This document shows positions 42,495 to 49,869 of a stretch of DNA of 64,000 bases, one piece after another; positions within the stretch are counted from its first letter, which is position 1, and each line of letters opens with the position of its first letter. Below the pieces are notes generated by a model that saw nothing but the letters and a program-made list of their open reading frames with translations, had not been told where the DNA came from and did not search any database. Origin of the DNA: Aeromonas bivalvium (GTDB lineage Bacteria; Pseudomonadota; Gammaproteobacteria; Enterobacterales; Aeromonadaceae); contig NZ_CDBT01000035.1 in the NCBI RefSeq assembly GCF_000819765.1, positions 63,678-127,677 of the forward strand. The letters run 5' to 3'. A program made the position numbers and the translations under genes.

Positions 42495-45041
42495 ATGAGC
42501 AAAGTCAGACTGGTCGTTGTGGGCAACGGCATGGTGGGGCACCGCTTCATCGAAGAGTTGATCGAGCGGGCCGAGCCGGGCCGCTACGAGATCACCGTCT
42601 TCGGTGCAGAGCCCCGTCCCGCCTACGATCGCGTCCATCTCTCCTCCTACTTCTCCCACCACACCAGCGAAGATCTCTCCCTCGTCAAACCCGGTTTCTA
42701 CGACAAGCACGGCATCCGGTTGCTACTCGGCGAAGCGGTGAAAAAAATCGACAGGGCCAACCGCGAAGTGCACTCCAACAAGGGCTCTGTGGTCGGTTAC
42801 GACAAGCTGGTACTGGCCACCGGCTCCTACCCCTGGGTGCCGCCCATCCAGGGCAGTCAGCACCACGAGTGTTTCGTCTACCGCACCATCGAGGATCTGA
42901 AAGCCATCCGCAGCGCCGCCAGAAGCGGCAAGAGCGGGGTGGTGATCGGGGGCGGTCTGCTCGGCCTCGAAGCCGCCGGCGCCCTCAAGGCGCTCGGTCT
43001 CGAGACCCACGTGGTGGAGTTTGCTCCTGTGCTGATGGCCGAGCAGCTCGACGGTCAGGGCGGCCAGCTGCTGCGCCGCAAGATCGAATCCATGGGTGTG
43101 CAGGTGCACACCAGCAAGAGCACCAGCGAGATCCTGATGCACGGCGGCCGCGACGCCCAGCACCGCCTCGCCTTCGCCGATGGCACCGCCCTGGAAGTGG
43201 ATGTGGTGGTCTTCTCCACCGGCATCCGCCCGCAGGATACCCTGGGCCGTTATTGCGAACTGGCCATAGCCCCGCGTGGCGGCGTAGCTGTCGACGATCA
43301 CTGCCTCACCTCCGACCCCGACATCTACGCCATCGGCGAGTGCGCCGCCTGGCAGGGTCGCTTCTTCGGGCTGGTGGCGCCCGGCTACAAGATGGCCCAG
43401 ATCACCGTCGACCATCTGCTCGGCGGCAACAGCCGTTTCGAGGGGGCGGACATGAGCGCCAAGCTCAAGCTGCTCGGCGTCTCTGTCGGCTCCATCGGCG
43501 ATGCCCACGGCCGCACCCCGGGCAGCCACAGCTATGTGTTCCAGGATGACCAGGCCGGGGTCTACAAGAAGATAGTGGTGAGCGAAGACAACAGCCGACT
43601 GCTCGGTGCCGTGCTGGTGGGTGACGTGGATGACTACGGCAACCTGCTGCAGATGATGCTCAACACCCTGCCGCTGCCGAACCACCCGGACACCCTGATC
43701 CTGCCTGCCTACGCCGGTGCCAAGCCGACCCTGGGGGTGGATGCCCTGCCTTCCACCGCCCAGATCTGCTCCTGCTTCGACGTCTCCAAGGGCGACATAG
43801 CCCAGGCGGTGGCCGAAGGTCACACCACCCTGGCCGCCATCAAGCAGCACACCAAGGCTGGTACCGGCTGCGGCGGCTGCGTGCCCCTCATCAGTCAGGT
43901 GCTCAACGCCGAGCTAGTGAAGCAGGGCATCGAGGTCAACAACCACCTCTGCGCCCACTTCCCCCACTCCCGTCAGGAGCTGTTCCATCTGATCAGGGTG
44001 GAGGGGATCAAGAGCTTCGACGAGCTGCTGGCCAGGCACGGTCAGGGTCATGGCTGCGAGGTGTGCAAACCGACCGTCGGCTCCATCCTCGCCTCCTGCT
44101 GGAACGAGTACGTGCTGAGCCCGCTCAATACCCAGCTGCAGGACACCAACGACATCTTCCTCGGCAACATGCAAAAGGACGGAACCTACTCGGTCATCCC
44201 GCGCATGGCCGGCGGCGAGGTGACCCCGGAAGGGCTGCTGGCGGTGGCCGAAGTGGCCCGCGACTACAAGCTCTACACCAAGATCACCGGCGCCCAGCGC
44301 ATCGGCCTGTTCGGGGCCCAGAAGGATGACCTGCCCGCCATCTGGCGCAAGCTGCTGGCGGCGGGTTTCGAGACCGGTCAGGCCTACGCCAAGGCGCTGC
44401 GCATGGCCAAGACCTGCGTCGGCAGCACCTGGTGCCGCTTCGGCGTGCAGGACAGCGTCGGCCTCGGGGTCTTCCTCGAAAACCGCTACAAGGGGATTCG
44501 AACCCCGCACAAGATGAAGTTCGGCGTCTCCGGCTGTACCCGTGAGTGTGCGGAAGCCCAGGGCAAGGATGTCGGCATCATCGCCACGGACGCGGGCTGG
44601 AACCTCTATGTGGGCGGCAACGGCGGCATGAAGCCGCGCCACGCCGATCTGCTGGCGTCTGACCTCGACCGCGAGACGCTCATCAAGCTGATCGACCGCT
44701 TCATGATGTTCTACGTGACCAGCGCCGACAAACTGCAGCGCACCTCGGTCTGGCTCGGCAACCTGGAAGGGGGCGTCGACTACCTGCGCGAAGTGATAGT
44801 CCACGACAAGCTGGGGCTGGCCGACACCCTGGAGCGCGATATCCAGCGCCTTATCGACAGCTACGAGTGCGAATGGTCGCGCACCCTCAACGAAGAGGAG
44901 GCACTCAAGCGCTTCAGCCACTTCATCAACAGCGACAAGCGCGACCCGGACGTTCAGTTCGTCGCCGAGCGCGCGCAGCACAGGCCCGCCACCCCGGCCG
45001 AGCGCATCCCCGTCTACCAGATCGAGGTGGAAACCAAATAA
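42495..45041 (+). CDS. nirB: Nitrite reductase (NADH), large subunit
   Basis: Cytoplasmic six-electron reduction of nitrite to ammonium. The 848-residue chain has an FAD domain (VVVGNGMVGHRF), an NADH domain (VVIGGGLLGLEAAG), a [2Fe-2S] BFD-type domain (CSCFDVSKG, GTGCGGC), and the ferredoxin-like and sulfite-reductase folds with the siroheme/4Fe-4S cysteines in CVGSTWCRFG and GCTRECAEA. ATG 42495 (MSKVRLVVVGNG) follows GAGGC; the upstream ATG 42462 lies close to the predicted transcript start. The stop overlaps the start of the first NirD-like mini-ORF. Confidence 0.97.
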   Translation: MSKVRLVVVGNGMVGHRFIEELIERAEPGRYEITVFGAEPRPAYDRVHLSSYFSHHTSEDLSLVKPGFYDKHGIRLLLGEAVKKIDRANREVHSNKGSVVGYDKLVLATGSYPWVPPIQGSQHHECFVYRTIEDLKAIRSAARSGKSGVVIGGGLLGLEAAGALKALGLETHVVEFAPVLMAEQLDGQGGQLLRRKIESMGVQVHTSKSTSEILMHGGRDAQHRLAFADGTALEVDVVVFSTGIRPQDTLGRYCELAIAPRGGVAVDDHCLTSDPDIYAIGECAAWQGRFFGLVAPGYKMAQITVDHLLGGNSRFEGADMSAKLKLLGVSVGSIGDAHGRTPGSHSYVFQDDQAGVYKKIVVSEDNSRLLGAVLVGDVDDYGNLLQMMLNTLPLPNHPDTLILPAYAGAKPTLGVDALPSTAQICSCFDVSKGDIAQAVAEGHTTLAAIKQHTKAGTGCGGCVPLISQVLNAELVKQGIEVNNHLCAHFPHSRQELFHLIRVEGIKSFDELLARHGQGHGCEVCKPTVGSILASCWNEYVLSPLNTQLQDTNDIFLGNMQKDGTYSVIPRMAGGEVTPEGLLAVAEVARDYKLYTKITGAQRIGLFGAQKDDLPAIWRKLLAAGFETGQAYAKALRMAKTCVGSTWCRFGVQDSVGLGVFLENRYKGIRTPHKMKFGVSGCTRECAEAQGKDVGIIATDAGWNLYVGGNGGMKPRHADLLASDLDRETLIKLIDRFMMFYVTSADKLQRTSVWLGNLEGGVDYLREVIVHDKLGLADTLERDIQRLIDSYECEWSRTLNEEEALKRFSHFINSDKRDPDVQFVAERAQHRPATPAERIPVYQIEVETK

Positions 45042-45121
45042 TGAAACTTGCCTGCCAACTCAATGACATCCTGTCGGGCTGCATGGACGTTTGCGCCCTG
45101 CTCGATAGCCAGTTCATCTAA
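45041..45121 (+). CDS. NirD-like mini-ORF 1
   Basis: A 26-codon frame whose ATG overlaps the nirB stop (TAATG). MKLACQLNDIL is identical to the NirD N-terminus, and VCALLDSQFI continues its pattern. It is the first of two 101-bp units before nirD. A TAA at 45119 ends it 20 bases before the next ATG; the second unit has CAA there. It is either a duplication remnant or a coupling peptide. Confidence 0.55.
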   Translation: MKLACQLNDILSGCMDVCALLDSQFI

Positions 45122-45242
45122 CTCGAGGTGGAGATTAAGCGATGAAACTTGCCTGCCAACTCAACGACATCCTGCCGGGCTGCATGGACGTTTGCGCCCT
45201 GCCCGATAGCCAGTTCATCCAACTCGATGTGGAGATTAAGCG
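45041..45242 (+). repeat. Tandem 101-bp duplication of the nirB/nirD junction, two units
   Basis: Units at 45041-45141 and 45142-45242 differ at five positions. Each begins with a copy of the nirD 5' end and finishes with GTGGAGATTAAGCG, which resembles the nirB end GTGGAAACCAAATA. The true nirD follows at 45243. The duplicated piece is therefore a gene junction carrying a ribosome site (GAGGTGG or GTGGAG) and a start codon. Confidence 0.92.
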
Positions 45243-45246
45243 ATGA
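45142..45246 (+). CDS. NirD-like mini-ORF 2
   Basis: A 34-codon frame (MKLACQLNDILPGCMDVCAL...) running through the whole second unit. Its TGA overlaps the nirD ATG (ATGA). The first half matches the NirD N-terminus; the last residues (LDVEIKR) resemble the NirB C-terminus (IEVETK). GGTGGAG precedes its start by seven to eight bases. Function unknown. Confidence 0.58.
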   Translation: MKLACQLNDILPGCMDVCALPDSQFIQLDVEIKR

Positions 45247-45560
45247 AATTAGCCTGCCAACTCAACGACATACTCCCTGGCACCGGCGTCTGTGCTCTGA
45301 TCGAGGGGCGTCAGATCGCCCTGTTCCGCCCGAGCGCGGCCGCCGAGGTGTTCGCCATCGACAACCGGGATCCCTTCTTCGCCGCCAACGTGCTGTCGCG
45401 TGGCATCGTAGGTGAACACGAGGGTGAGCTCTGGGTCGCCAGCCCGCTCAAGAAGCAGCGCTTTCGCCTGAGCGATGGCCACTGTTTCGACAACCCTGCG
45501 ATGTCGGTGCAGAGCTATCCCGTTGAAGTGCGTGATCAGCAGGTCTGGGTCGCCGTCTAA
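45243..45560 (+). CDS. nirD: Nitrite reductase (NADH), small subunit
   Basis: A 105-residue Rieske-fold partner of NirB that lacks the iron-sulfur cysteines, as is usual for NirD. MKLACQLNDILPGTGVCAL, the AIDNRDPFFAANVLSRGI segment and the SPLKKQRFRLSDGHC segment match the family. Its ATG overlaps the stop of mini-ORF 2. It is expressed with nirB from the FNR/NarL promoter. Confidence 0.95.
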   Translation: MKLACQLNDILPGTGVCALIEGRQIALFRPSAAAEVFAIDNRDPFFAANVLSRGIVGEHEGELWVASPLKKQRFRLSDGHCFDNPAMSVQSYPVEVRDQQVWVAV

Positions 45561-45617
45561 AGCCAAATTCACTCTCTTTCGGGCTGCCTGAGGGCTGCCC
45601 TTTCAAGGACTCACAAG

Positions 45618-46430
45618 ATGTACACGGAAACCATCAACAAGTGCGCCGCCAACGCGGCCCGCATCAACCGCTTCGAGCGCAGCGACAAGCTCGGCTTCTG
45701 GCTCAGCTCCGCCATGGCGGGGGCCTATGTGGGCCTGGGCATCATCCTCATCTTCACCCTCGGCAACTTGGTGGAGCCCACCGTGCGACCGCTGGTGATG
45801 GGGGCCACCTTCGGCATCGCCCTGACCTTAGTTGTCATCGCCGGCTCCGAGCTGTTCACCGGCCACACCATGTTCCTCACCTTCGGGGTTAAGAGCGGCA
45901 AGATCGCCATGACCGATCTGCTGCGCATCCTGCCGCAGACCTGGGCGGGCAACCTGCTCGGCTCCGTCGTCGTGGCGCTGATCTACTCCTACGGCGGCAG
46001 CCTGCTGCCGGACGCGGGCAGTCTGGCCCACAAGGTGGCGCTGGCCAAGACCCTGGCACCGGCCCTGACCCTGTTCATGAAGGGTGTGCTGTGCAACTGG
46101 CTGGTCTGCCTCGCCATCTGGATGGCGCTGCGCACCGAAGGGGCCGCCCGCTTCATCGCCATCTGGTGGTGCCTGCTGGCCTTCATCGCCTCCGGCTACG
46201 AGCACTCCATCGCCAACATGACCCTGTTCGCCCTCTCCTGGTTCGGCGCCCACTCCGAGGCCTACACCCTGGGCGGCATCGGCCACAACCTGCTGTGGGT
46301 GACGCTCGGCAACACAGTCTCCGGCGCCCTCTTCATGGGCCTCGGCTACTGGTATGCCACCCCCAAGGCTGAGCGCCCGGTTGCAGTGAGCGAGACCACC
46401 AGCACCGCCAACCAGACCCGAACCGCCTGA
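45618..46430 (+). CDS. nirC: Nitrite transporter NirC
   Basis: A 270-residue inner-membrane channel of the formate/nitrite (FNT) family with six hydrophobic segments. The FNT features are present: AGAYVGLGI near the N-terminus, GSELFTGHTM, and GVLCNWLVCLAIWMA with the central asparagine, followed by SGYEHSIANM. It imports nitrite for NirBD. It lies 57 bp after nirD with an AAGGACTCACAAG ribosome region. The operon continues into cysG. Confidence 0.95.
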   Translation: MYTETINKCAANAARINRFERSDKLGFWLSSAMAGAYVGLGIILIFTLGNLVEPTVRPLVMGATFGIALTLVVIAGSELFTGHTMFLTFGVKSGKIAMTDLLRILPQTWAGNLLGSVVVALIYSYGGSLLPDAGSLAHKVALAKTLAPALTLFMKGVLCNWLVCLAIWMALRTEGAARFIAIWWCLLAFIASGYEHSIANMTLFALSWFGAHSEAYTLGGIGHNLLWVTLGNTVSGALFMGLGYWYATPKAERPVAVSETTSTANQTRTA

Positions 46431-46442
46431 TCCGGAGGCCCC

Positions 46443-47840
46443 ATGGACTACCTGCCCATCTTTTGCCGACTCGACAACAAACCCGTGCTGCTGGTCGGCG
46501 GCGGCGAGGTAGCACAGCGCAAGGCGCGCCTGCTGCTGGATGCCGGTGCTCGCCTCACCGTCGTGGCGCCCGAGCTCGACCCCGAGCTGGCTGAACTGGC
46601 TGCCAACGGGAACATCGAATGGCTGGCCGGTGAATTTGCACCGCAGCAACTGGCGGGCAATTGGCTGGTGGTGGCCGCCACCGATCGGCGCGAAGTGCAT
46701 GCGCTGGTCTACCAGAGCGCCAATCAGGCGGGGATCTTCGCCAATGTGGTGGATGACCCGAAACGCTCCAGCTTCATCATGCCGTCCATCATCGACCGCT
46801 CGCCGCTGATGGTCGCCATCTCCTCCGGCGGCAAGGCCCCGGTGCTGGCCCGCTTGCTGCGGGAGAAACTCGAGGCCCTGCTGCCGCAACATCTGGGTGC
46901 CGTCGCGGCCTTCGCCGGCAGCCTGCGGGAGCGGGTCAAGGCGCGCTTTGCCAGCATGGGGGAGCGGCGTCGCTTCTGGGAGCGGCTGCTCGGGGCCGAC
47001 CGGCTCGGGCAGGCATTGGCGCGGGGCGATCACGCCTCTGCCCACCAGCTGGCCGACAACCTGTTTGCCGACGAGAGCAAGGCTCACGGCGAAGTCGTGC
47101 TGGTGGGGGCAGGCCCCGGCGATCCCGGCCTGCTCACCCTGCACGCCCTGCGCCAGATGCAGCAGGCGGACGTGGTGGTCTATGACCGCCTGGTCTCGGA
47201 CGAGGTGATGGCGCTGGTGCGCCGCGACGCCAAGCGCATCTTCGTCGGCAAGCAGGCGGGCAACCACTGCGTGCCCCAGGAGGGGATCAACCAGCTCTTG
47301 CTGGAGGAGGCGAAGAAGGGGCAGCGGGTGGTGCGGCTGAAGGGGGGCGACCCCTTCATCTTCGGCCGCGGCGGCGAGGAGCTGGAGACGCTGGTGGGCA
47401 GCGGCATCGGCATCCAGGTGGTGCCGGGGATCACGGCGGCCAGTGGTTGCGCCGCCTATGCCGGCATTCCCCTCACCCACCGGGATCATGCCCAGAGCGT
47501 GCGCTTCGTCACCGCCCACGGCAAGGGGGGCGCCCGGGATCTCGACTGGCCGTTGCTGGCAAAAGACAAGCAGACCCTGGTGTTCTATATGGGGCTTTCG
47601 TCATGCGCCACCATCCGCGAGCAGCTGCTGGCCCACGGCAAGGGGGGCGACACCCCGGTGGCGCTCATCGAGCGCGGCACCCAGCCAAGCCAGCGGGTCA
47701 TTCGCGGCACCCTGGATCAGCTGCCCGAATTGGCGGTGGGAGTCGAGAGTCCGGCGCTGATCATGGTGGGATCCGTGATAACCCTGGCGGACAAGCTCGC
47801 CTGGTTCGGGGAAGCGGCAAGGCAGAGGGCATCGGCCTGA
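46443..47840 (+). CDS. cysG: Siroheme synthase (trifunctional CysG)
   Basis: Makes siroheme, the cofactor of NirB, from uroporphyrinogen III. The 465-residue fusion has the N-terminal dehydrogenase/ferrochelatase half ([17 protein letters not shown], about 1-205) and the C-terminal methyltransferase half ([16 protein letters not shown], then [18 protein letters not shown]). It lies 12 bp after nirC with TCCGGAGG upstream. Supplying cofactor from the same operon makes sense because NirB consumes siroheme. Confidence 0.96.
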   Translation: MDYLPIFCRLDNKPVLLVGGGEVAQRKARLLLDAGARLTVVAPELDPELAELAANGNIEWLAGEFAPQQLAGNWLVVAATDRREVHALVYQSANQAGIFANVVDDPKRSSFIMPSIIDRSPLMVAISSGGKAPVLARLLREKLEALLPQHLGAVAAFAGSLRERVKARFASMGERRRFWERLLGADRLGQALARGDHASAHQLADNLFADESKAHGEVVLVGAGPGDPGLLTLHALRQMQQADVVVYDRLVSDEVMALVRRDAKRIFVGKQAGNHCVPQEGINQLLLEEAKKGQRVVRLKGGDPFIFGRGGEELETLVGSGIGIQVVPGITAASGCAAYAGIPLTHRDHAQSVRFVTAHGKGGARDLDWPLLAKDKQTLVFYMGLSSCATIREQLLAHGKGGDTPVALIERGTQPSQRVIRGTLDQLPELAVGVESPALIMVGSVITLADKLAWFGEAARQRASA

Positions 47841-47921
47841 TGAGGTCTGGATAGGGGCAGGGCGCGGCGCCAGCAGCCGGGTGACGGGCGCGCCAGCCAT
47901 TTGTTGTTCAAGGAATATTCA

Positions 47922-47949
47922 TTGAAATGCCAGGCTCAGTCCTTATACT
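47922..47949 (+). promoter_or_regulatory. rraA promoter
   Basis: -35 TTGAAA, 16-bp spacer, -10 TATACT, ending 33 bp before the rraA start. Confidence 0.7.
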
Positions 47950-47982
47950 GGATCCACCTGTTTCCAGCGGTGGACTGACACA

Positions 47983-48468
47983 ATGGAATACAACACTTCA
48001 GAACTGTGCGACATCTATCAGGACATGGTCGATGTGCTCGAACCCATGCTCTGCTCCTTCGGCGGACGCGCCTCCTTCGGTGGTGTCATCACCACGGTCA
48101 AATGCTTCGAATCCAACGGTCTGATCCGTGAGATGGTCAAGGAAAACGGCGTCGGCCGCGTGCTGCTGATCGACGGCGGCGGCTCCATGCGCCGGGCGCT
48201 GATCGACGGCGAGATCGCCACCACGGCGGCGGAGAACGAGTGGGAAGGGATCGTCTGCTACGGCTGCGTACGCGAGGTCGACGTGCTGGAAGATCTGGAT
48301 ATCGGCATCCAGGCCCTGGCCGCCATCCCGGTCGGTGCCGATCGCAAGGAAGTGGGTGAAACGGATCTGCCGGTCAACTTCGGCGGCGTCACCTTCCTGC
48401 CGGATGACCACCTCTATGCAGATACCACAGGGGTGATCCTCTCCCCGGATCCGCTGGATATCGAATAG
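47983..48468 (+). CDS. rraA: Regulator of RNase E activity RraA
   Basis: A 161-residue trimeric inhibitor that binds RNase E and slows mRNA decay. The fold is related to methyltransferase MenG, with which it was once confused. [39 protein letters not shown] and [19 protein letters not shown] match E. coli RraA. Length and start agree. It is monocistronic, with its own promoter and a strong terminator. Confidence 0.96.
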   Translation: MEYNTSELCDIYQDMVDVLEPMLCSFGGRASFGGVITTVKCFESNGLIREMVKENGVGRVLLIDGGGSMRRALIDGEIATTAAENEWEGIVCYGCVREVDVLEDLDIGIQALAAIPVGADRKEVGETDLPVNFGGVTFLPDDHLYADTTGVILSPDPLDIE

Positions 48469-48488
48469 GCCGTGCCCGGCCCGAAGAG

Positions 48489-48514
48489 ATGGGAGCCGCT
48501 GGCTCCCATTTTTT
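48489..48514 (+). terminator. rraA terminator
   Basis: The perfect 9-bp stem ATGGGAGCC/GGCTCCCAT with loop GCT is followed by TTTTT, 20 bp past rraA. Confidence 0.9.
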
Positions 48515-48558
48515 ATGGGAAAATGGCGGTAAAAGAGGGAAAACAGCGGAAATTGGGC

Positions 48559-48668
48559 AAAAAAAGAGGGCCAGAAATACTGGCCCTATAACTGGAAGCA
48601 ATGTGAGCAATGTCGTGCTTTCACAAGAAGTCACCATGTTGGAACGAATGGGGCCTATCCCGGAACGC
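48559..48668 (-). ncRNA. ryhB: RyhB-family iron-responsive sRNA
   Basis: A minus-strand RNA of about 110 nt. The block GAAAGCACGACATTGCTCAC and the following ATTGCTTCC are identical to the target-pairing core of E. coli RyhB, which represses iron-using proteins with Hfq when iron is scarce. It ends in the terminator AGGGCCAG-TATTT-CTGGCCCT followed by CTTTTTTT. A promoter with an overlapping Fur box lies just upstream. No ORF of note is inside. The 5' end is predicted from the promoter. Confidence 0.95.
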
Positions 48669-48670
48669 AA

Positions 48671-48703
48671 GTTAACAATAATCATTCTCATTTGACTTGG
48701 CAA
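48671..48703 (-). promoter_or_regulatory. ryhB promoter with Fur box
   Basis: Minus strand: -35 TTGCCA (48698-48703), 17-bp spacer, -10 TATTGT (48675-48680). The 19-mer at 48671-48689 (GTTAACAATAATCATTCTC) matches the Fur consensus at 15 of 19 positions and covers the -10 box and spacer, so Fur-iron should block transcription. Confidence 0.88.
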
Positions 48704-48724
48704 CTCTTATTTCTCCGATCTTGC

Positions 48725-48754
48725 AAAAAAATTGACCACCCTGGGGGTGGTCAA
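48725..48754 (-). terminator. yhhQ terminator
   Basis: The 9-bp stem TTGACCACC/GGTGGTCAA is followed on the minus strand by TTTTTTT. It separates yhhQ from the ryhB promoter. Confidence 0.9.
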
Positions 48755-48782
48755 TATCCATGCCGGAGTCGTCAGGCAACAA

Positions 48783-49454
48783 TCAGATGCCGGAGGTCGC
48801 CGACAATCCCTCACCATGGGCAGAACCCACCAGCTTGCGACTGAGATAGCGCAGCAGGACGCCGTAGAGCGGCACGAACAGGCCGAGGCTTATCAGCAGC
48901 TTGAAGACATAGTCCACGGTCGCTATCTCGACCCAGTGTTCAGCCATGAAGGGATCCGTGCTGCGCCAGAAGGCGATGCTGAAGAAGGCCAGGGTATCGA
49001 CCAGGTTGCCGATCAGGGTCGAGGCGGCCGGCGCCACCCACCAGGCCCCGCGCTGCCGCAGCCGGTTGAACACCACCACGTCCATGAACTGGCCCACCAG
49101 ATATGCCATAAAGCTGGCCAACGCTATCCGGGCAACAAAGAGATTGAACTCCGCCAGCTGACCCATCCCCTGATAGCTACCCTCGAAGAACAGCACGGAG
49201 AGCACATAGGAGACCGCCAGCGCCGGCAGCATCACCCTGCGGATGATGGCGCGGGCCAGGCCCGGGCCGAATATCCGCACCGTCAGATCGGTCGCCAGAA
49301 AGATTAAGGGGAAACTGAAGGCACCCCAGGTGGTGTGAAAGCCAAAGAGGGTGATCGGCAGCTGCACCAGATAGTTGCTGCTGGCGATGATCAGGATGTG
49401 GAACAAAGCGAGGCGCGTCAGCGCCGTCTGGTGCTGAGCAGGGGTCAGATTCAT
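48783..49454 (-). CDS. yhhQ: Queuosine precursor transporter YhhQ
   Basis: A 223-residue inner-membrane vitamin-uptake (VUT/YhhQ) family protein that brings in preQ0/preQ1 for queuosine tRNA modification. It has about six hydrophobic helices and the family segments SNYLVQLPITLFGFHTTWGAF, FLATDLTVRIFG, YLVGQFMDV and STLIGNLVDTLAFF. Start ATG 49454 (MNLTPAQHQ) follows AAGG at seven bases; 30 in-frame codons further upstream overlap the riboswitch and are not coding. The upstream riboswitch supports the assignment. Confidence 0.95.
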   Translation of the reverse strand: MNLTPAQHQTALTRLALFHILIIASSNYLVQLPITLFGFHTTWGAFSFPLIFLATDLTVRIFGPGLARAIIRRVMLPALAVSYVLSVLFFEGSYQGMGQLAEFNLFVARIALASFMAYLVGQFMDVVVFNRLRQRGAWWVAPAASTLIGNLVDTLAFFSIAFWRSTDPFMAEHWVEIATVDYVFKLLISLGLFVPLYGVLLRYLSRKLVGSAHGEGLSATSGI

Positions 49455-49456
49455 AT

Positions 49457-49494
49457 TGTGACCTTTTTGGTTAATGGGGTTAGGGAACCCATAG
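49457..49494 (-). promoter_or_regulatory. preQ1-I riboswitch controlling yhhQ
   Basis: On the minus strand the leader forms P1 AUGGG/CCCAU around loop UUCCCUAAC, then UAACCAAAAAGG just before the start codon. This closely parallels the Thermoanaerobacter preQ1-I aptamer (CUGGG...UAACCCCAG, UUAACAAAACAAGGG). The AAGG ribosome site can pair with the CCU of the loop as the pseudoknot, so bound preQ1 should block translation. Confidence 0.8.
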
Positions 49495-49547
49495 CGCCAC
49501 CATGGCGCTAATCGAGGGGCGGCATTATACGCCCCCACCGCCATAGT

Positions 49548-49841
49548 TCAATCCTTGTGCTGTCGCGCCAGCCAGCCCAGGGTCGCCCTCCCCTCCCCGT
49601 CGTCGGCACTCAGCCAGCAGCCGCTGTGATGTTCGAAGTGCAGCCAGAGGCGACACTCCTCGAACGCCAGCTGCCAACAGTGGCGATCGGCGCCGCTGTC
49701 CCGTTGCAAGGCAGAGAGCTCCCACTCGGCCAGCAGACCCTGTGCCAGGACGGGGAAGCTGTCCCAATCCAGGGCTGGATGGCCCAGCAACAGTATGCCG
49801 GCCTCCTCATCCCAACCCATCACATGCCAGTGCATTGACAT
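49548..49841 (-). CDS. Small conserved protein, DUF3630-like
   Basis: A 97-residue cytoplasmic protein without membrane segments. Start ATG 49841 (MSMHWHVMGWDEEAG) has AGGAGG six bases upstream. WDSFPVLAQGLL, GADRHCWQLAFEECRLWLHFEHHSGCWLSAD resembles, in pattern, the DUF3630 proteins found beside selO in related bacteria; this is from memory and not checked. It lies 28 bp after selO on the same strand and is probably co-transcribed. Function unknown. Confidence 0.75.
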   Translation of the reverse strand: MSMHWHVMGWDEEAGILLLGHPALDWDSFPVLAQGLLAEWELSALQRDSGADRHCWQLAFEECRLWLHFEHHSGCWLSADDGEGRATLGWLARQHKD

Positions 49842-49869
49842 GGCGATCCTCCTCTGGTCCGTACCCGAC

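Noticed and set aside
48489-48695. A 68-codon plus-strand ORF over the rraA terminator and ryhB
   Set aside because: It starts inside the terminator hairpin and runs antisense to the RyhB-like RNA; its composition is not protein-like.
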